Counted from the stretch's first letter, positions 24,756-37,680 are shown. The stretch is 64,000 bases of DNA from Xanthostigma xanthostigma (GCA_963575645.1 OY754466.1:13246001-13310000); one strand, 5' to 3'. The notes: generated from the sequence alone by a model not told the origin. Numbers and translations are program-made.

Positions 24756-26934
24756 TTAACTTTGTGCAATTTCAAGCATTTTATTTATATCTACTATTTT
24801 TTCTCTGAGTTTTCCTACTTTATTTCCTTCTTCAATTTCATATTTATCTATTTTCTCCCAACCTTTCCAATTAACTAAATCTTTATTTTTGAGAAGGGCA
24901 CACAATCCCTCATAGCCCGGTTTTGAACGTTCCAGCAAACTGAGGCTATTCAAATCTTGACAAAGCGCTTTCGCTGAATCATACGACCCGATTCTAGTAT
25001 CGGCAATAATTCCAACGGGTCCTCGACTGAGCCAGCCGGTCGAGTATAACCCGTCTGAAATCTTCCCGCCTACATTAACGGTAACGCCCCTTTTATCATC
25101 GAACGGGATAGTAGGATCAGCTTGTACAGCTTTATAACCGATACTTCTGACGACAAAGTCGCTTCGAATAAATTCCACTTCGTTAGTCGATATGGTTTGC
25201 ATCGAAAAAATATCGTTTTCGTCGTTGATTTCTTTTTCGTCTAAAATGTTTACTGCGAATTTCACACTCGACTTTGAAATATTTAACGGAGTACGATAAA
25301 ATATCGGCCGTAAGAATTTCCTTCCGCTCGATTCGTTTAATTCGTTTTGTTTCTTTAACGATTCCAGAGTTAGTTGAATTTTTTGTTTACGTTTTTTGAT
25401 ATACTGCTGGTATTTATCGATGTCATTAAAATCTTCCTCTCTCCATTTAATGTCGAAGTAATCCGAAAGCTTTGTCATTCCTCTTAGTTCTTTGGCTGTG
25501 TAAGCCGCCTGTAGGGGACCACGACGACCCACTAAATATACTTCTTCGATTTTGCTGTTGGCTAAATGACTAAGTGCGTGCTGAGCAATGTCGGTTTTCT
25601 GAAACAGGCACGGACTATACAGGTGAATGTTCGACAATAAACACAGAGAGTTCTTTCTGAAATACAATTAAATTATATTACCTTTAATTCATCGATTGGT
25701 TTAAGCAAAATTCTTGCCACATCAACGGCCACATTTCCTTGTCCCAGCACGATAGCGGCGCGTCCTCTCAGATCCGGTCGGGAAGATGCTTCCTCCGGCG
25801 CACCGTTGTACCAAGCAACAAACCGTTTCGCTGACCACACATTGTCTAACGATTCGCCAGGAATTGCCAAAGTGCGATCACTATCGGCACCGTACGCCTT
25901 GGAGAAAAATTGTTTGTTTAGTTTATAGATCGTATCAAATTTAAAGACAATCAACTTACCAACATAACGGCATGATAACAGTCTTGCAACTGCTGTAAAG
26001 ACACATCGGATCCCAAATTTACATTTCCTATGAACTGAAATTTGGGATTTGCTGCTACTTTATTAAATGTCGTGTTTATTACATTCTTGTCACCTTGATG
26101 ATCTGGGGCAACGCCGTATCTGAAAAGTATATAAATAATGTGTCTTTAAAAATGTCACGTAAATATATTGCTAATAATACTTAATTAGACTGACCCCCTA
26201 GAAATTTGATGGAGTACCTACAGTTAGTAGTAATTAATTATTCAGTTTAGTTCATTCTAATACAAACATTTTGATGTGATAACGTCTTATAAATTGATGA
26301 AACACCGGCTGCATGCACGAAAAAGTGTCACGTTCCGAAATGTGTTACGTTCCGCCTGACCTTCGAGCGGAATACGTTATCACGTAAAACTATCGTCCGT
26401 AAACCGACTTTACAGACAACCAATTTTTTTTATATTAAGGAAACCAACAGTCAATGTCATTTAGACCTAACACAACTTATATTTCAAATTTATAATTTCT
26501 CAACAATAAACTGCAATCTCTAATTGATACTTTCGCCACTTTGCAGATTAGAACCTGGGGGCTTGTAACAGAGAAACTGTGGACAGTGGAAATACTATAT
26601 ACGTACAACAATTCTCAAGTCAACAAACAGTTTTCAAACAAATGAATATAACCACTACCTACAATATAGGTATATGTTTTGTTTTATAAAAAAACTTTGT
26701 TGTAACTAAAGTTTAATGCTATATTGATAAAATAAAACACCTTACTAATCCAAAAGGAACAGGTAAACGTTCAATAACATCCACCTCAGAATTTTGTAAG
26801 TTTTTCAAAATATACTGAGCAGCGTAAAATCCTGCTGGTCCAGAGCCAATCACACAAATTTTCGGTTTGATAGCATTATTCAGCACAGAATAAAATCGAG
26901 AAATTAACTTCATATTAATTTCCTTCGTTTTCAT
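24756..26934 (-). CDS. FDXR: NADPH:adrenodoxin oxidoreductase, mitochondrial (4 exons, complete)
   Basis: Flavoenzyme that passes electrons from NADPH to mitochondrial ferredoxin, used for steroid (in insects, ecdysteroid) synthesis and iron-sulfur cluster assembly; the fly orthologue is dare. Exons in order: 26934-26741, 26119-25960, 25897-25682, 25598-24756; joined length 1413 nt (470 residues), all in phase. A short basic N terminus with a mitochondrial targeting look (a second in-frame Met, MKLISRFYS, follows at residue 8) precedes the FAD dinucleotide-binding motif GSGPAGFYAA. Then come PFGLVRYGVAPDH, the NADP-binding GQGNVAVDVAR (exon 3), VGRRGPLQAAYT (exon 4) and the C-terminal GYKAVQADPTIPFD, GLYSTGWLSRGP and GVIADTRIGSYDSA. 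It is convergent with DDX51 and its stop lies about 800 bp from that gene's stop. Only the start Met choice is open. Confidence 0.95.
26269..26430 (+). mobile_element. GTGATAACGT-family element, short copy in FDXR intron 1
   Basis: Has both ends of the family but almost no interior. Confidence 0.75.
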
Positions 26935-28926
26935 TTAATATTATCTCTTAAAATTGAATATTTTACGCGTCAAAATTCATTATAATAAATTATAACTCTA
27001 ACCAAACTTTTGTCACCAATGTGGGTAAAAACAATTGCAGACGCAAACCTAATTTTAACAGTTTTTATTACATTATTTTTATCATGCATAAAAAAGTTTT
27101 TTTATTAAATATTAGCCATCACTCGCCGCTTTCATCGCGCAAATGACAATTTTTGGGCATGCCAATTTTTGGATATTACTGTGTCCCTTTTAATAAAAGT
27201 ACGATATTATGCTAATAAGCCTATCAGATATCCTTATCTCATTTCCTGATGTGTAAGGAACACTGGATCGAAATCAAAATTAATTCAACAATTCACCTGT
27301 TAATTTACTTGTACACCTAGAATAATGTTTTCTGTTTTTCTTTTGTACCGGCACCATAAGAAGACGGCTGGACCGATTTTATGACGTTTGATACACTACC
27401 AACTGATACTCGAACTTAAATTATAGAAAACTTTTTATCCCTTTAAACTCGAGTTGTGACTGTGGGCTGGACATTTCTAACTATGAATTTGAACTTGTTC
27501 CGGATGTAAAAGATTATGAAGTATTTTATGCAAAAACATCGAAACGTATGTAATGAATTTAATTTAGAATTTTTATAAGACTAAAATGTGCAATGTACAT
27601 TTAACGATAAGAAAAAGAGAAGATCCATCCAAATTCCAAAGAAATTTGAGTCTAGGATTTAAATATTGTCTTCTTCAGAGTTTATTACTAAAACGGTTGG
27701 CTATGTCCGCTGGGTTTTGTAATACATTAAATATGGGCCTGCTGAAAGAGAAATTCAGACGCTACAATTAAGCCATTAACAAATATAGTTTTTAATTTGT
27801 ATTTGTCGGGGTTTCCGTCTAAATTGCTAATGACTGAAATAAACGAGGCCAGAAAGTACATACTGCATTGAAGAACAAAAAAAAATATGAGAATACTATA
27901 TTTATTTTTATTTCAACAATGAAAAATTTGAATATCTATTATTATACATAATAATACAAAATTATATACAGGTTATCGAGTAGGTTAACCATGGTCATCT
28001 GTAAAATGCGGCAGCTTTATAGACGATTCTTTAATTGCATCGTTCTTTGATAAAATAAAACTGCTCTCTCACTAAAAAAATACTCTTATTTGGCTACAAA
28101 CGACCATAAATCGAATTACAATAATGAACGATACACAGCACAAATTTAATGTTTTATAAATAAAATTGTCGAGAAAATAAAACCAATTCTTAAATGTTAC
28201 ATATAGTCAAATAAAAATGTAGTTTCATCAACATTTTCAATAAGAAATTAATGATAAGCGAAAATATTAAACATTTCTATTAGGCTAAGGTTATAGTGGA
28301 TGCGTGTTCCGCCGAATTACCGTTCTGACGAATACGTCCGAATTGTATTCGTCAGAACGTTGCGGTTATAGTAGTTACATTATCTGACAAATAGTAGTAT
28401 TTATTTGCTCTCAGAAAATGGATGTAGCTGAAGATTACTATTATTTCTTAGATAGTTTTTTACTAAAAATTTTACTATCTAGAAAGTCTAGATCAGAATT
28501 TCAGAGTTTCATTTATTTCCTTGCTAATCTTCTCCCACATCCTTCGAGATATATCCCTGTTATGATATTGTTTGCTTTTCATATCCCACAAACATCTATT
28601 TTCATAGACAAGTGTAATTAGTTTTTCACTATTGTCAACGCAACACTTCTGACGAACAAATCAAATTTATTTGAATGGCTGCGTATTCTGACGAACTAGT
28701 CGTATGTAGTATAACCAAAAGCATTGCATGTCATTTGTTTGATTTATTCGTGCGTGTTCGGACGTATTCGTCAGAACGGTAATTCGGCAGAACACATATC
28801 CACTATAAGCTTAGCCTTAAAAGCAAATGAACTTTTTTTTCTCTATAAAATAATCTTTTGTTTTTACCATTAAAACGAAATTAAAGAAACAGTTGCATTG
28901 TACCAACAATAATTATATGATTGTAT
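26935..28926. other. FDXR upstream region and CDC73 3' flank
   Basis: About 2 kb with no gene recognised; contains the FDXR promoter and, from about 28280, one inverted-repeat element. Confidence 0.5.
28281..28820. mobile_element. Inverted-repeat element 3' of CDC73
   Basis: Arms AGGCTAAGGTTATAGTGGAT and complement (28799-28818), with inner TTCTGACGAATACGTCCGAA. It includes a 67-codon ORF at 28418-28621 of no recognised family, perhaps a transposase scrap. Confidence 0.75.
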
Positions 28927-31900
28927 TTAGAATCTAAGATGAGGCTTGAACTGCATGATATGTTTGTCCAATCGTTCCCAGAATACCATCAACGCCGCCC
29001 TATCCAAATGGCGTTTGGTTCGAGACAACTCAATTACGGACACGGCCCAACGAGCCACGTTTGCATCAAGGCGCATCTCGTCGTACTTCAGATGGAAAGC
29101 GCAAACTGAAAACAAAAATAAACAATTGCGAATTTATGCTTTGTACTGTCATCACAGCATTTTGTATTTTAAGAAAGTGTTTAGCTATGAAACAAAGAGA
29201 AATCTGAAAATCGTTAAAATAAGTAATATTTATTTATACAGCGTGTCCCATTTTAATGTCCCACCCCGGATAACTTTTGTCAGTGACCTTGAATGAAAAA
29301 TTGTTTGGTACAAAAGTTGTACAACTTGGAGGGGGACATTCGATGGCACTAATACTTTTGACCTTGGGTATAAGGTTCAAGGTCATTCAAGGTCAACTTT
29401 GTTTTTTTTAATGGAACGTCCTATTTTTGACATCGGCAATCGATTGCGCGTGAAAAAATATGAGACTTTTGTCTGAAACTTTTTTCGAGAACGGGCAAAA
29501 CTCTGTGCGTATGTTAGTCTGTTAGTCGGTTATTCGGTTAGTCTGTGAACACTATACAGGTCAAACGGATGAACGGATTGAAACAAAATTTTGGGAAGAT
29601 GTTTGGTATGCAAATATGAAAAGCCCTATTGTTTTTGAAGAAAATCTCACCATTCTCGAGTTGAAAATTCAAAAATTTTCAATTTTGAAGGCTAAATTAA
29701 TTGAGAAAATTTGCCCGTTCTCAAAAAAAGTTTCAGACAAAAGTCTCATATTTTTTCACGCGCAATCGATTGCCGATGTCAAAAATAGGACGTTCCATTA
29801 AAAAAAACAAAGTTGACCTTGAATGACCTTGAACCTTATACCCAAGGTCAAAAGTATTAGTGCCATCGAATGTCCCCCTCCAAGTTGTACAACTTTTGTA
29901 CCAAACAATTTTTCATTCAAGGTCACTGACAAAAGTTATCCGGGGTGGGACATTAAAATGGGACACGCTGTATAGTCACGTCTAAGACGTATTAATGGGC
30001 GTGTTTGGCCGAAGTAAGTACTTACTATTTCTAGTAAGTCACTCACTATACTTACAAAATTTTCGGCCGGGACACAAAATAAGTGCCAACGCAATAAGCA
30101 TGGCTTAACATTTTGCTTATTGTTGATGTAAACAAAACAGACAGGAACAGACCTGTCATTGTTCAGATACACAAGCACTTAGGCTGTGTGCACGAAGCCT
30201 ATTAGCGCCGCTAGCGGGTAATAGAGAATTATTGAACTAACTTTATATGGAAATCGCGACATGTTTCTAAGGTGATAAGTCAAAAACTTTAGTTGGCCAT
30301 GATGTGTCAAAAAAAATGTAATAAGGAAAACTGATGTTTATTTGTTTACAGCGGAACGTCAAATTAGAGCGCCAATGGTCTTTATTTTACTTAAATCGCC
30401 ATCAGCGTAACTGCCCGGAACACAACAAGCATTTCCAGATCGCTTAGTTTTCCTATGTTTTCTTTGTAATTAAAAAACTTTATAAAATTATAACTACTTT
30501 CACTTTTAATAAACATTGCTCACTGACATACGATAAATTGGAGATCGAAGTTTCCCCTAGTGCTCACCACAAACGCTCGCATCGAAAAATTTGTAACTCC
30601 GCCTCCGTGCACATAGCCCATAAATAAATAATAATTGATAAATTTAGTACTGTCAATTATATTCAGTCTATGAGGTTATGTACGGGATATAACGTAAACC
30701 GGTGTTTTGAGTTATGTTAAGCCAGTAAGTCTGTCCTGGCCGAAAAGTGCTATAGTCAGCTTGTAAGATTTTAATTTTTTTATGCTAGCTGGCTTACTAA
30801 GTTTAGTAAGTACTTATTTCGGCCAAACAGGCCCATATCACGTGAAATTCACTTCTGGTTAGGATACATAATATAATGAACTCCCAGAGCCTCTGTCGGC
30901 AATGCAGACCTCTTCAGAAACAACATTTTTTAAGAATTCAAATATAATCTTCGCAGCATGTACTCACTTTTGGCGAATATTTCGACAGGATTCTCCCACG
31001 GGTAGCCTTTGAACTGCCAGGCTGGACCCATAACAAAAACAGCCACGACCCTATCCCAGTCAGCGGGGCTTAGTTTAGCCGGATTGTCCACGACTCTGTA
31101 TGGTACTGTAGAATTTGACCTCTGTCTCTGAAGCAAAACTTCGTTGTCTCTCTTTGTTCCTAAAGACTTTTTCGCTTCCGTCGAAATAAACCTCAGGTCC
31201 TGCAGTATATCTTTGGCGTTATACATTGTTATTAACGACGTGGTTGCCGCAGGGATGATGATAATCGGAGTCCTTGACGTACGCTTTGAATTTGCGCTGA
31301 GTCCTGGAGGAGGTCGAGCCGCTGACACTGGCAATGGACTTTGCGGAGTAGGAATTGCTGGTCTGGTTTTCGCTTGGCCTTCCGTTACTGACTTCAAAGT
31401 CATTCCATGATATGTACCCATCGTGTCGATTTTAAATCCTTTAAGAAACACATACTTATGTACAATAACAAACGCCAATATAACATGTATCATAAAATAA
31501 TATAATCAAATAAGCAAACAAAAATTACCTTCGGTTTCTTCCTTCTGGCGAATGAATCTTTCTTGATCGTATCGATTGTAAACAGCAGGTTGTGTAGTCT
31601 GTCTAATGGGCGTAGCCCGAGGCGTCACTATTGGAGGCTGCGGTGGCCTCTGTCTGCCCTCCTCACGAGCTTTAATTCCATGCAATATGGCGAGGATGTT
31701 CTTTGCGAATATCTGTAACATAAATCGAACATTATTTTTCATTATCGATTTTGAATAAATAGTTGAAAGTATTCGCGCTAAAAATTAATTTTTAATTATC
31801 ATATAAATCATTTATTGAAATAAAATAATATAAGTACTGGAGTAAGATTAGCATAAATACAGCTACGTGCATACGCACATGGTCTCTACCATACTCTACT

Positions 31901-33914
31901 CTCCTCACTCAGTGAACCGAAAAACAACTATAACAATATAATATGGCAAAGGCATGTCCACTAGTCAACATGTGCTACATCTATTCTATTGATATTTTTT
32001 TCTACGAGCAACTTAATTCTGTTAATTTTTATGTTACAGTGTGCGCGCGCATCGTAACGCGCCAAAAGAATTACAACTTCAAAAAAAAATGCAATGAAAT
32101 ACAAAATTATGCATTCTCGCGAGTTTTTCGAGTACCTTTTGCATACAATACTGTGATTAATATTTACCTTGCCCGCAGATTGTAGTATAGTTGTCCGAGT
32201 TCTCCATTGGCGCTCCCTGCTAATAATATCCTTCGTCACGTCGACATCAAAGTCAAGTATAACACGTAAGTCTGATCCCATCCCAATATCATCGTTGCCT
32301 TTGATTGTCGTCCTCTTTTTGGCTAAACGTTTAGCTTTGATTGCAGCGATCTTTTCGACTGACATGGCTTCCGACAACGATCTGTATAAAAAGAAAAGTA
32401 AAACAGTGTTCCTCACAGAAGGCATTGTATAGCGATAAAATTAATCGAGTGAAGCAGCTACCTATTCAATAGGTTATGGCAATAAAGGGTAATTATACAC
32501 TTTCGCGGTCACCTGGTTTTTTGGCTCTAGAAAATCGAAAAATCATCCGATTTCGATGAATTTTTTTTTAAAATCTTCGTTTTTATGGCGGATCTATGGA
32601 AAAAAATACGAAAATTGAAAAAATCAATATTTCTCACAGTTTCATGACTTTAAATGCAAAAAAAAATTGACTTTCTACATATAATTCTTTATAACTGTTT
32701 CTGACGTCAATTCCGGGGTGAACGATAAACGGGTATGCGAATTGTAATTTCGGGGTGAACGATAAACGGGTATGCGAATTGTAATTCCGGAGTGAAAGAT
32801 AAAGGGGTATGCGAATTGTCTCGCAGTGAAACGGGAAGGGGCAAATGTGGAGTTTTTAAAAAAACAATTCCGGGGTGAACGATAAACGGGTATGCGAATT
32901 GTAATTCCGGGGTGAACGATAAACGGGTATGCGAATTGTAATTCCGGGGTGAACGATAAAGGGGTATGCGAATTGTAATTCCGGCGTGAACGATAAAGGG
33001 GTATGCGAATTGTCTCGCAGTGAAACGGGAAGGGTCAAATGTGGAGTTTTTAAAAAAACAATTCCGGGGTGAACGATAAACGGGTATGTGAATTGTAATT
33101 CCGGGGTGAACTAATTTTTTTCATAAATCCGCCGTAAAATGGAACTTTTTGAGACAGAGATCATTGAAATCCATCTATTTTTCGATTTTCTAGAGCCAAA
33201 AAACCAGGTGACCGTGAAAGTGTATAGTTACCCAATAAAGTACTTACTTGATATTGTCAACAGTTACGGAGGCTTCTTTGGGCGCATCGAGACGCGCTGC
33301 AAGTTGCTCCCTGACTTTTTGTACATGAGTATCTTCGAACCGCGGCTTCTTTGCCAAACTTTCAATGCCATCAGAATCCGCTGGCCTTTTCACTTGAGTC
33401 GGAATTTCCAAAGGAGCGCTTTTATCAATTGACGCTGAAGTCGCTGTTTCTCCATTTAGATATGCTAACAGTTCCTTTCTGTCTGGACGTCTCACTACTT
33501 GTATGTTTTCGGCCTACAGAAACAAATGACATGAGAAAAATCATGTTTGTCTTGACAGTACCCCATACACAATTATTTATAATTGAGAACTTACAGCAGC
33601 TTGTCGAGCATACAGTGGATGCGAAAGCGATACATTTTTCAAAATGAACAACAAGCATTCCAATGTATAATATTCTTTTACAGCTCCATCTTTTCCTGAC
33701 CTGAAATTGATAAAAAGTATTGAAACATTTAAAAAATTGTAGGAACGTTACACAAGATTCTAATACTTCTCGTAGATACTTACCCATACATAAGGTAATT
33801 TGTTTTTACATTTTTCGGCCATGAAAATTCTCCAAATATTATCTGTCCGTCGCGTTCAATAATTTCTTTTCTATTTACATTATATTGGCGAAGTAAACTA
33901 AGAGGATCAGCCAT
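28927..33914 (-). CDS. CDC73: Parafibromin / CDC73, Paf1 complex subunit (7 exons, complete)
   Basis: Nuclear subunit of the RNA polymerase II-associated Paf1 complex, acting in elongation, histone modification and Wnt signalling (fly hyrax). Exons: 33914-33784, 33700-33595, 33513-33248, 32381-32168, 31712-31529, 31438-30968, 29105-28927; 1551 nt joined (516 residues), all junctions in phase. The N terminus [13 protein letters not shown] and [20 protein letters not shown] are near-diagnostic. Exon 2 carries [10 protein letters not shown], exon 3 [16 protein letters not shown] and [10 protein letters not shown], exon 4 [18 protein letters not shown], exon 5 a Pro/Arg-rich linker. Exon 6 starts the C-terminal Ras-like domain ([37 protein letters not shown]), completed in exon 7 by [14 protein letters not shown] and a C-terminal HLRF. 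The intron between exons 3 and 4 holds a foldback element with a minisatellite; that between 6 and 7 holds two larger nested or foldback elements. Confidence 0.96.
29236..29974. mobile_element. Foldback element in CDC73 intron 6
   Basis: ACAGCGTGTCCCATTTTAAT and complement at the ends; arms are about 250 bp long including GTGACCTTGAATGAAAAATT. It resembles the foldback at 13605 in end type but differs in sequence. Confidence 0.8.
29997..30834. mobile_element. Outer inverted-repeat element with inner insertion, CDC73 intron 6
   Basis: Outer ends TGTTTGGCCGAAGTAAGTAC and complement at 30808-30834; the inner MITE is at 30181-30620. Confidence 0.7.
30181..30620. mobile_element. Inner MITE GGCTGTGTGCACGAAGCC, copy 2
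   Basis: Near-identical to 19000-19423, with a small indel. Confidence 0.8.
31890..32125. repeat. Dispersed repeat, copy 1
   Basis: TGTTACAGTGTGCGCGCGCA and flanks are repeated at 42400-42625 with moderate divergence. In CDC73 intron 4. Confidence 0.5.
32487..33233. mobile_element. Foldback with interior minisatellite in CDC73 intron 3
   Basis: Ends share ACACTTTCGCGGTCACCTGG and complement, with GGCTCTAGAAAATCGAAAAA. The interior has an about 37-bp unit around GGGTGAACGATAAACGGGTA, seven or more copies, with the last at about 33100. Confidence 0.8.
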
Positions 33915-34625
33915 TTTAACAGACTATTTTAAAGCTTAATTTGCCAATCACACACTAAAAATATTTTAATGCATAAAGTATATGCAAACACGTTCACTAA
34001 AATATGTCACTATTTTTTTTCACACAAGTCACAAATTGTTGCAATAATTACAATAATAATATGTCCTTTTGACCATAAAAGCTTACAAATATTGACACTT
34101 TGTGACTATAACAACTTGGTTATGTTTGATCCATAGAGATATTTGAATGTCACAGACGCCAGAGAAAATACACACACTGCCCGGGAGACACATCGACTAT
34201 AGATATGGGTTCACCAGGGACGTATTTGTAAAATTTGAGCTGTGAATTTCAATTCTATTTCTCTGCGTTCTACTTCTGATATTTTAAACAGTTTGTTAAA
34301 TTCGCTCTTGTCCTTGACGATTTGAAATTCTGTTTTATTTCTGAAATTCATGTTTAACATATCGCACAAATTAATTGTTCGTATTATTTTTTTAATTTAA
34401 AAAAAGTAGTTATATTTTAGATTCAAAAATAAAATAAACCTAAAAATTCTTAAATGAATTTCAGAAATAAAACTGAATTCTAAATTATTATCTTTGATGC
34501 ATGGATAAGACCACAGTCTGGGTTTTTTTAGTAAATTTCTTAACTTTTTTACATTAAGACAAACACATTTTAAAAGAGTTAAGATTTTTAATGTAAACAA
34601 TATTTACAAACATGAAAAAAATTGT
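33915..34625. other. CDC73 upstream region and spacer to the FLYWCH array
   Basis: About 700 bp, AT-rich, between the CDC73 start and the stop of the leftmost FLYWCH exon. It must hold the CDC73 promoter and the 3' UTR/polyadenylation region of that FLYWCH exon, since both are read on the minus strand. No repeat or further ORF was recognised. Confidence 0.5.
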
Positions 34626-34930
34626 TTAATTTAATTCGTCCCTAATACCTTCGGAATAAATAGCTGAAAGCTGTTGTTCTTGTAACTTTTTTTTGAGACA
34701 CTTCTGTTGCCTTTTTCTTATCTTCTCTTCATTGGAAGGATGGTTGTGAAGACCAGGTCGCATAAACACATTTCCTTCAGGAGTTGTCGAGCATATAATC
34801 CGACAACCTTGGACGTCCTTTTCCACACACGACCACAGTGTTTTGTTCTTCTGACGTTTATTGAGTCTAAACAGATGCTCCCCAATCACCAGCATGTGAT
34901 GTCCTCGCTGACTCTCTATGTAATATGCGT
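34626..34930 (-). CDS. mod(mdg4): Alternative 3' exon with FLYWCH finger (mod(mdg4)-like), F1
   Basis: Leftmost exon of the array. The acceptor (tttctag) precedes 34930; length 305 nt, needing one upstream base, so it reads (G)AC GCA TAT. The FLYWCH pattern is YYIESQRG, LVIGEHLFRLN, WSC, GCRIIC and LHNHPSN, giving a C2H2 zinc site (W-x-C, G-C-R, H-N-H). A basic, glutamine-rich tail with clusters such as KKKLQEQQ ends in RDELN. In mod(mdg4) such exons give each BTB isoform its own DNA- or partner-binding end; assignment to that gene rests on the array, not on a BTB exon, which is outside the window. Confidence 0.85.
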
Positions 34931-36384
34931 CTAGAAAGGAAAATCCATCATTTAATTGTTTCATCACACTTGGGAATTGTAATCGACGTAATTGTTATTT
35001 TTTTGTAACAGTTGTAACTGTTACTTAAAATAGCTAGTCTTCAAGAACTGGTAAAAGTTAAAAAATGATAAATTCAACTTTGAAAACATGAATCAGTACT
35101 AGGCCCGAACAACCCTGCCCGTTGGTGATTTTAAAAATGGTAACGGTTCCAAAATAGCTGAACTACTGGTAATTTGTCCGACATGTGCTTTAAGGATCAA
35201 TAGTAAGTAAACTAATTAATATGTTAGAAAGACAAAACATAATCTTACCGTTAAAATATTTTAATGTTTGACACATCGGATAGAGGAACTTTTTCTCATT
35301 TGGATTGAATTAAGTTTTGTACACAATTCATCTTTTAATTAATTTATTAGTAATATTTACACTACAAAATAAAACTAGAATAATAAAATTGTAATAAAAG
35401 CTTTAGAAAAATAAAACTAATTAGAATTGAGAGAACTTTAGATTATAGACGCTCAACAGCTCTTATTACAATTTATTAGAAAAGGAGCTAAATCAAGCAA
35501 AATAAACACAATTATAATTTATGATGATACAAATGGTTAATGCCAAATAGTCATCTGGTGCTTTCAACACGCTGGTTAATAATTAATCAGTATCATCATA
35601 CTTTTATCGAATAAATCATTTGGCTACTTCCCCGTGAAACATTTAATAAATTGAAAAATATATGCACTTTTCTTAAAACTTATGATTGATTGATTTTTTC
35701 TAATGAAAGATAAAAAAAAAACAATCTGCTCTGTGAAAATAAGACTGTTCACACAAGAAATTAAATACATGCTCAATATATTATATTCAAAGGATATTTT
35801 AACAATTTTAAAATTTAAAAACTCGGTAATTATAGCAAGTTGAATTACACTAATAAAATCACTAATAACACTCCTCTAACACATGTTAGATTAATAAAAT
35901 GATGAAACCAATAAATTAATAAGAATTCAGTTATTAAAGAAAATATATTTCAATTCAGCAATACAATCGATATGAATTATATCCTGTCTCTACACAGAAT
36001 GTCCGTGTGTCGCACCAACTACTACGTATCCGTTTTTTCAACCTTCACAATATCAAAACTCAGTTTATATAACATAAAGTATTATTTACAAAATTCATAG
36101 AACAATAATATAACACACTGAATAAAATTTGCTTACAAACATGAAAAGAAAAAAAGGCGTTACGATGTAAAGAAAGTTAGTTATTTATTTAAAAAATTGT
36201 GTTAATGAACAAATAAAGTTATTCGTACTTTGTGTATGACAATTATTATTTTTTTAGCAGTTAATTTGACCAGTCCAATTTCACATTATTTATTCATTGT
36301 GTTAATATTGAAAGTTGTACACCACAGTTCAGAAAAAGCTAAATTGTTGCTTCACAAATCAAGATGAATGAGAAGTGAGGTTGT
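34931..36384. other. Spacer F1-F2
   Basis: AT-rich with no supported exon. Confidence 0.4.
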
Positions 36385-36659
36385 CTACATGAGTCCTAAG
36401 ACTCCGCCTGGTCCGTTAAGCTTTCGAAACCGTTTTCTTTGCCTTGCTAGTATCTTTTCTCTATTAGACGGATGCGTGTGGTGACCTGGCCTGATTGTTA
36501 ACAGTCCATCCTTAGTCGTATAACATATCATCCTGCAGCCATCCTTCTTCTCAATGCAAGACCACTGGATCTTCGTTTTGTATCTATTGTTAGTGCGGTA
36601 CAGATGGTCGCCGATCACCAAAAGAGGATGTCCTCGTTGGCTCTCGATGAAGTACACTT
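36385..36659 (-). CDS. mod(mdg4): Alternative 3' exon with FLYWCH finger, F2
   Basis: The acceptor (ctgttgcag) precedes 36659; 275 nt in the shared phase ((G)AA GTG TAC). Motifs: VYFIESQRGHPLLVIGDHLY, WSC, GCRMICYT, and the last histidine pair as HHTHPSN, where the usual HNH reads HTH. The tail is short and basic (RQRKRFRKLN) and ends LGLM. It is close in sequence to F1, which suggests a local duplication. Confidence 0.85.
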
Positions 36660-37027
36660 CTGCAACAGAACAACTTATTTTAATAATAATACCGCCTGAA
36701 GCTTTGCAAATACTAAATACCCATGCAGTGACAACTGAGTACGATTGGACATCTATGTCAAGGCGTTTATTCTTATTTGTTGTCGTGACAACAGTATGTT
36801 TATGGACAATAAATAATTCAGCTAGTTATTATGTACTTAGTACTTACTTATGCTTTTTTATTATGTCATACAAAGATGTAAGTTTCATAGTGTTATTTAA
36901 GGTGTGTGGAATTAATAAGAGTTTTCATAAAATATTTAACATCTTTATTTGTTATATAATTATTTCATATATTATATCAACAGTTGATTGTTAAGACTTC
37001 GATTGTAGTCAATACAATAATAGCTTT

Positions 37028-37151
37028 GTTCACAGAAAATCCCAGATCATCAGCTAACTGACTACGCGTGCGCAATGCTTAAAACCATTCGAAGCGAGCA
37101 AAGCAAATGCGCATGCGTCGTCACTTTGCGGATGATTTGGGATCGTTGAGC
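37028..37151. repeat. Short imperfect inverted repeat
   Basis: ATCCCAGATCATCAGC near the left and GCGGATGATTTGGGATCG near the right, about 120 bp apart. Confidence 0.45.
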
Positions 37152-37393
37152 TATATATACAATACAATTTTATGAAGAAATAACCATCATTTGTTTAAAA
37201 TAAAGATAAATTCAAAATACAAAACTTACATGATCTATTATATTTGTCAACAATTTAGAAAAAATTACATTCTTACAATTTTTTCTAGGAAATGCACAAA
37301 TGATGAGATATATGTACATATATATAATAATTTGAATAAAATCATTTATTTTTAGGTCACTTTTCATTGAAGGATGAAACCTTTTCATTAGTT

Positions 37394-37680
37394 TCAAAAG
37401 CTGCCAGTGCGTAATATATTAGGATCTTTGACCAAAACCGTTCTCTTCTCCAGTAGTTTCTTAACAATCTTATCGTGATGATTGAGATGGTTGTGCATGC
37501 CCATGGATTCGGTAATCAGACCGCTATCTTTCATTGTGAACATCTTCTTTCGACACCTGGTAACATTGCGATCGGCGCAGACCCATTCCAATCGGTATTT
37601 TTGTTTGTTCTTCAGTCTGAACATGTTCTCTTGAATCACCAGAATCGGTGTCCCCGTCTGACTTTGGATGAAATAGTAAT
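37394..37680 (-). CDS. mod(mdg4): Alternative 3' exon with FLYWCH finger, F3
   Basis: The acceptor (tcaattgcag) precedes 37680; 287 nt in the shared phase ((G)AT TAC TAT). Motifs: YYFIQSQTGTPILVIQE, WVCADRNVTRC, MHNHLNHHDK. The gap between the two cysteines is slightly longer than in F2, and Lys replaces the usual Gly/Arg around the second Cys. The tail reads KKLLEKR and ends in RTGSF. Confidence 0.84.

Noticed and set aside
28418-28621. 67-codon plus-strand ORF
   Set aside because: Lies inside an inverted-repeat element and shows no recognised family.
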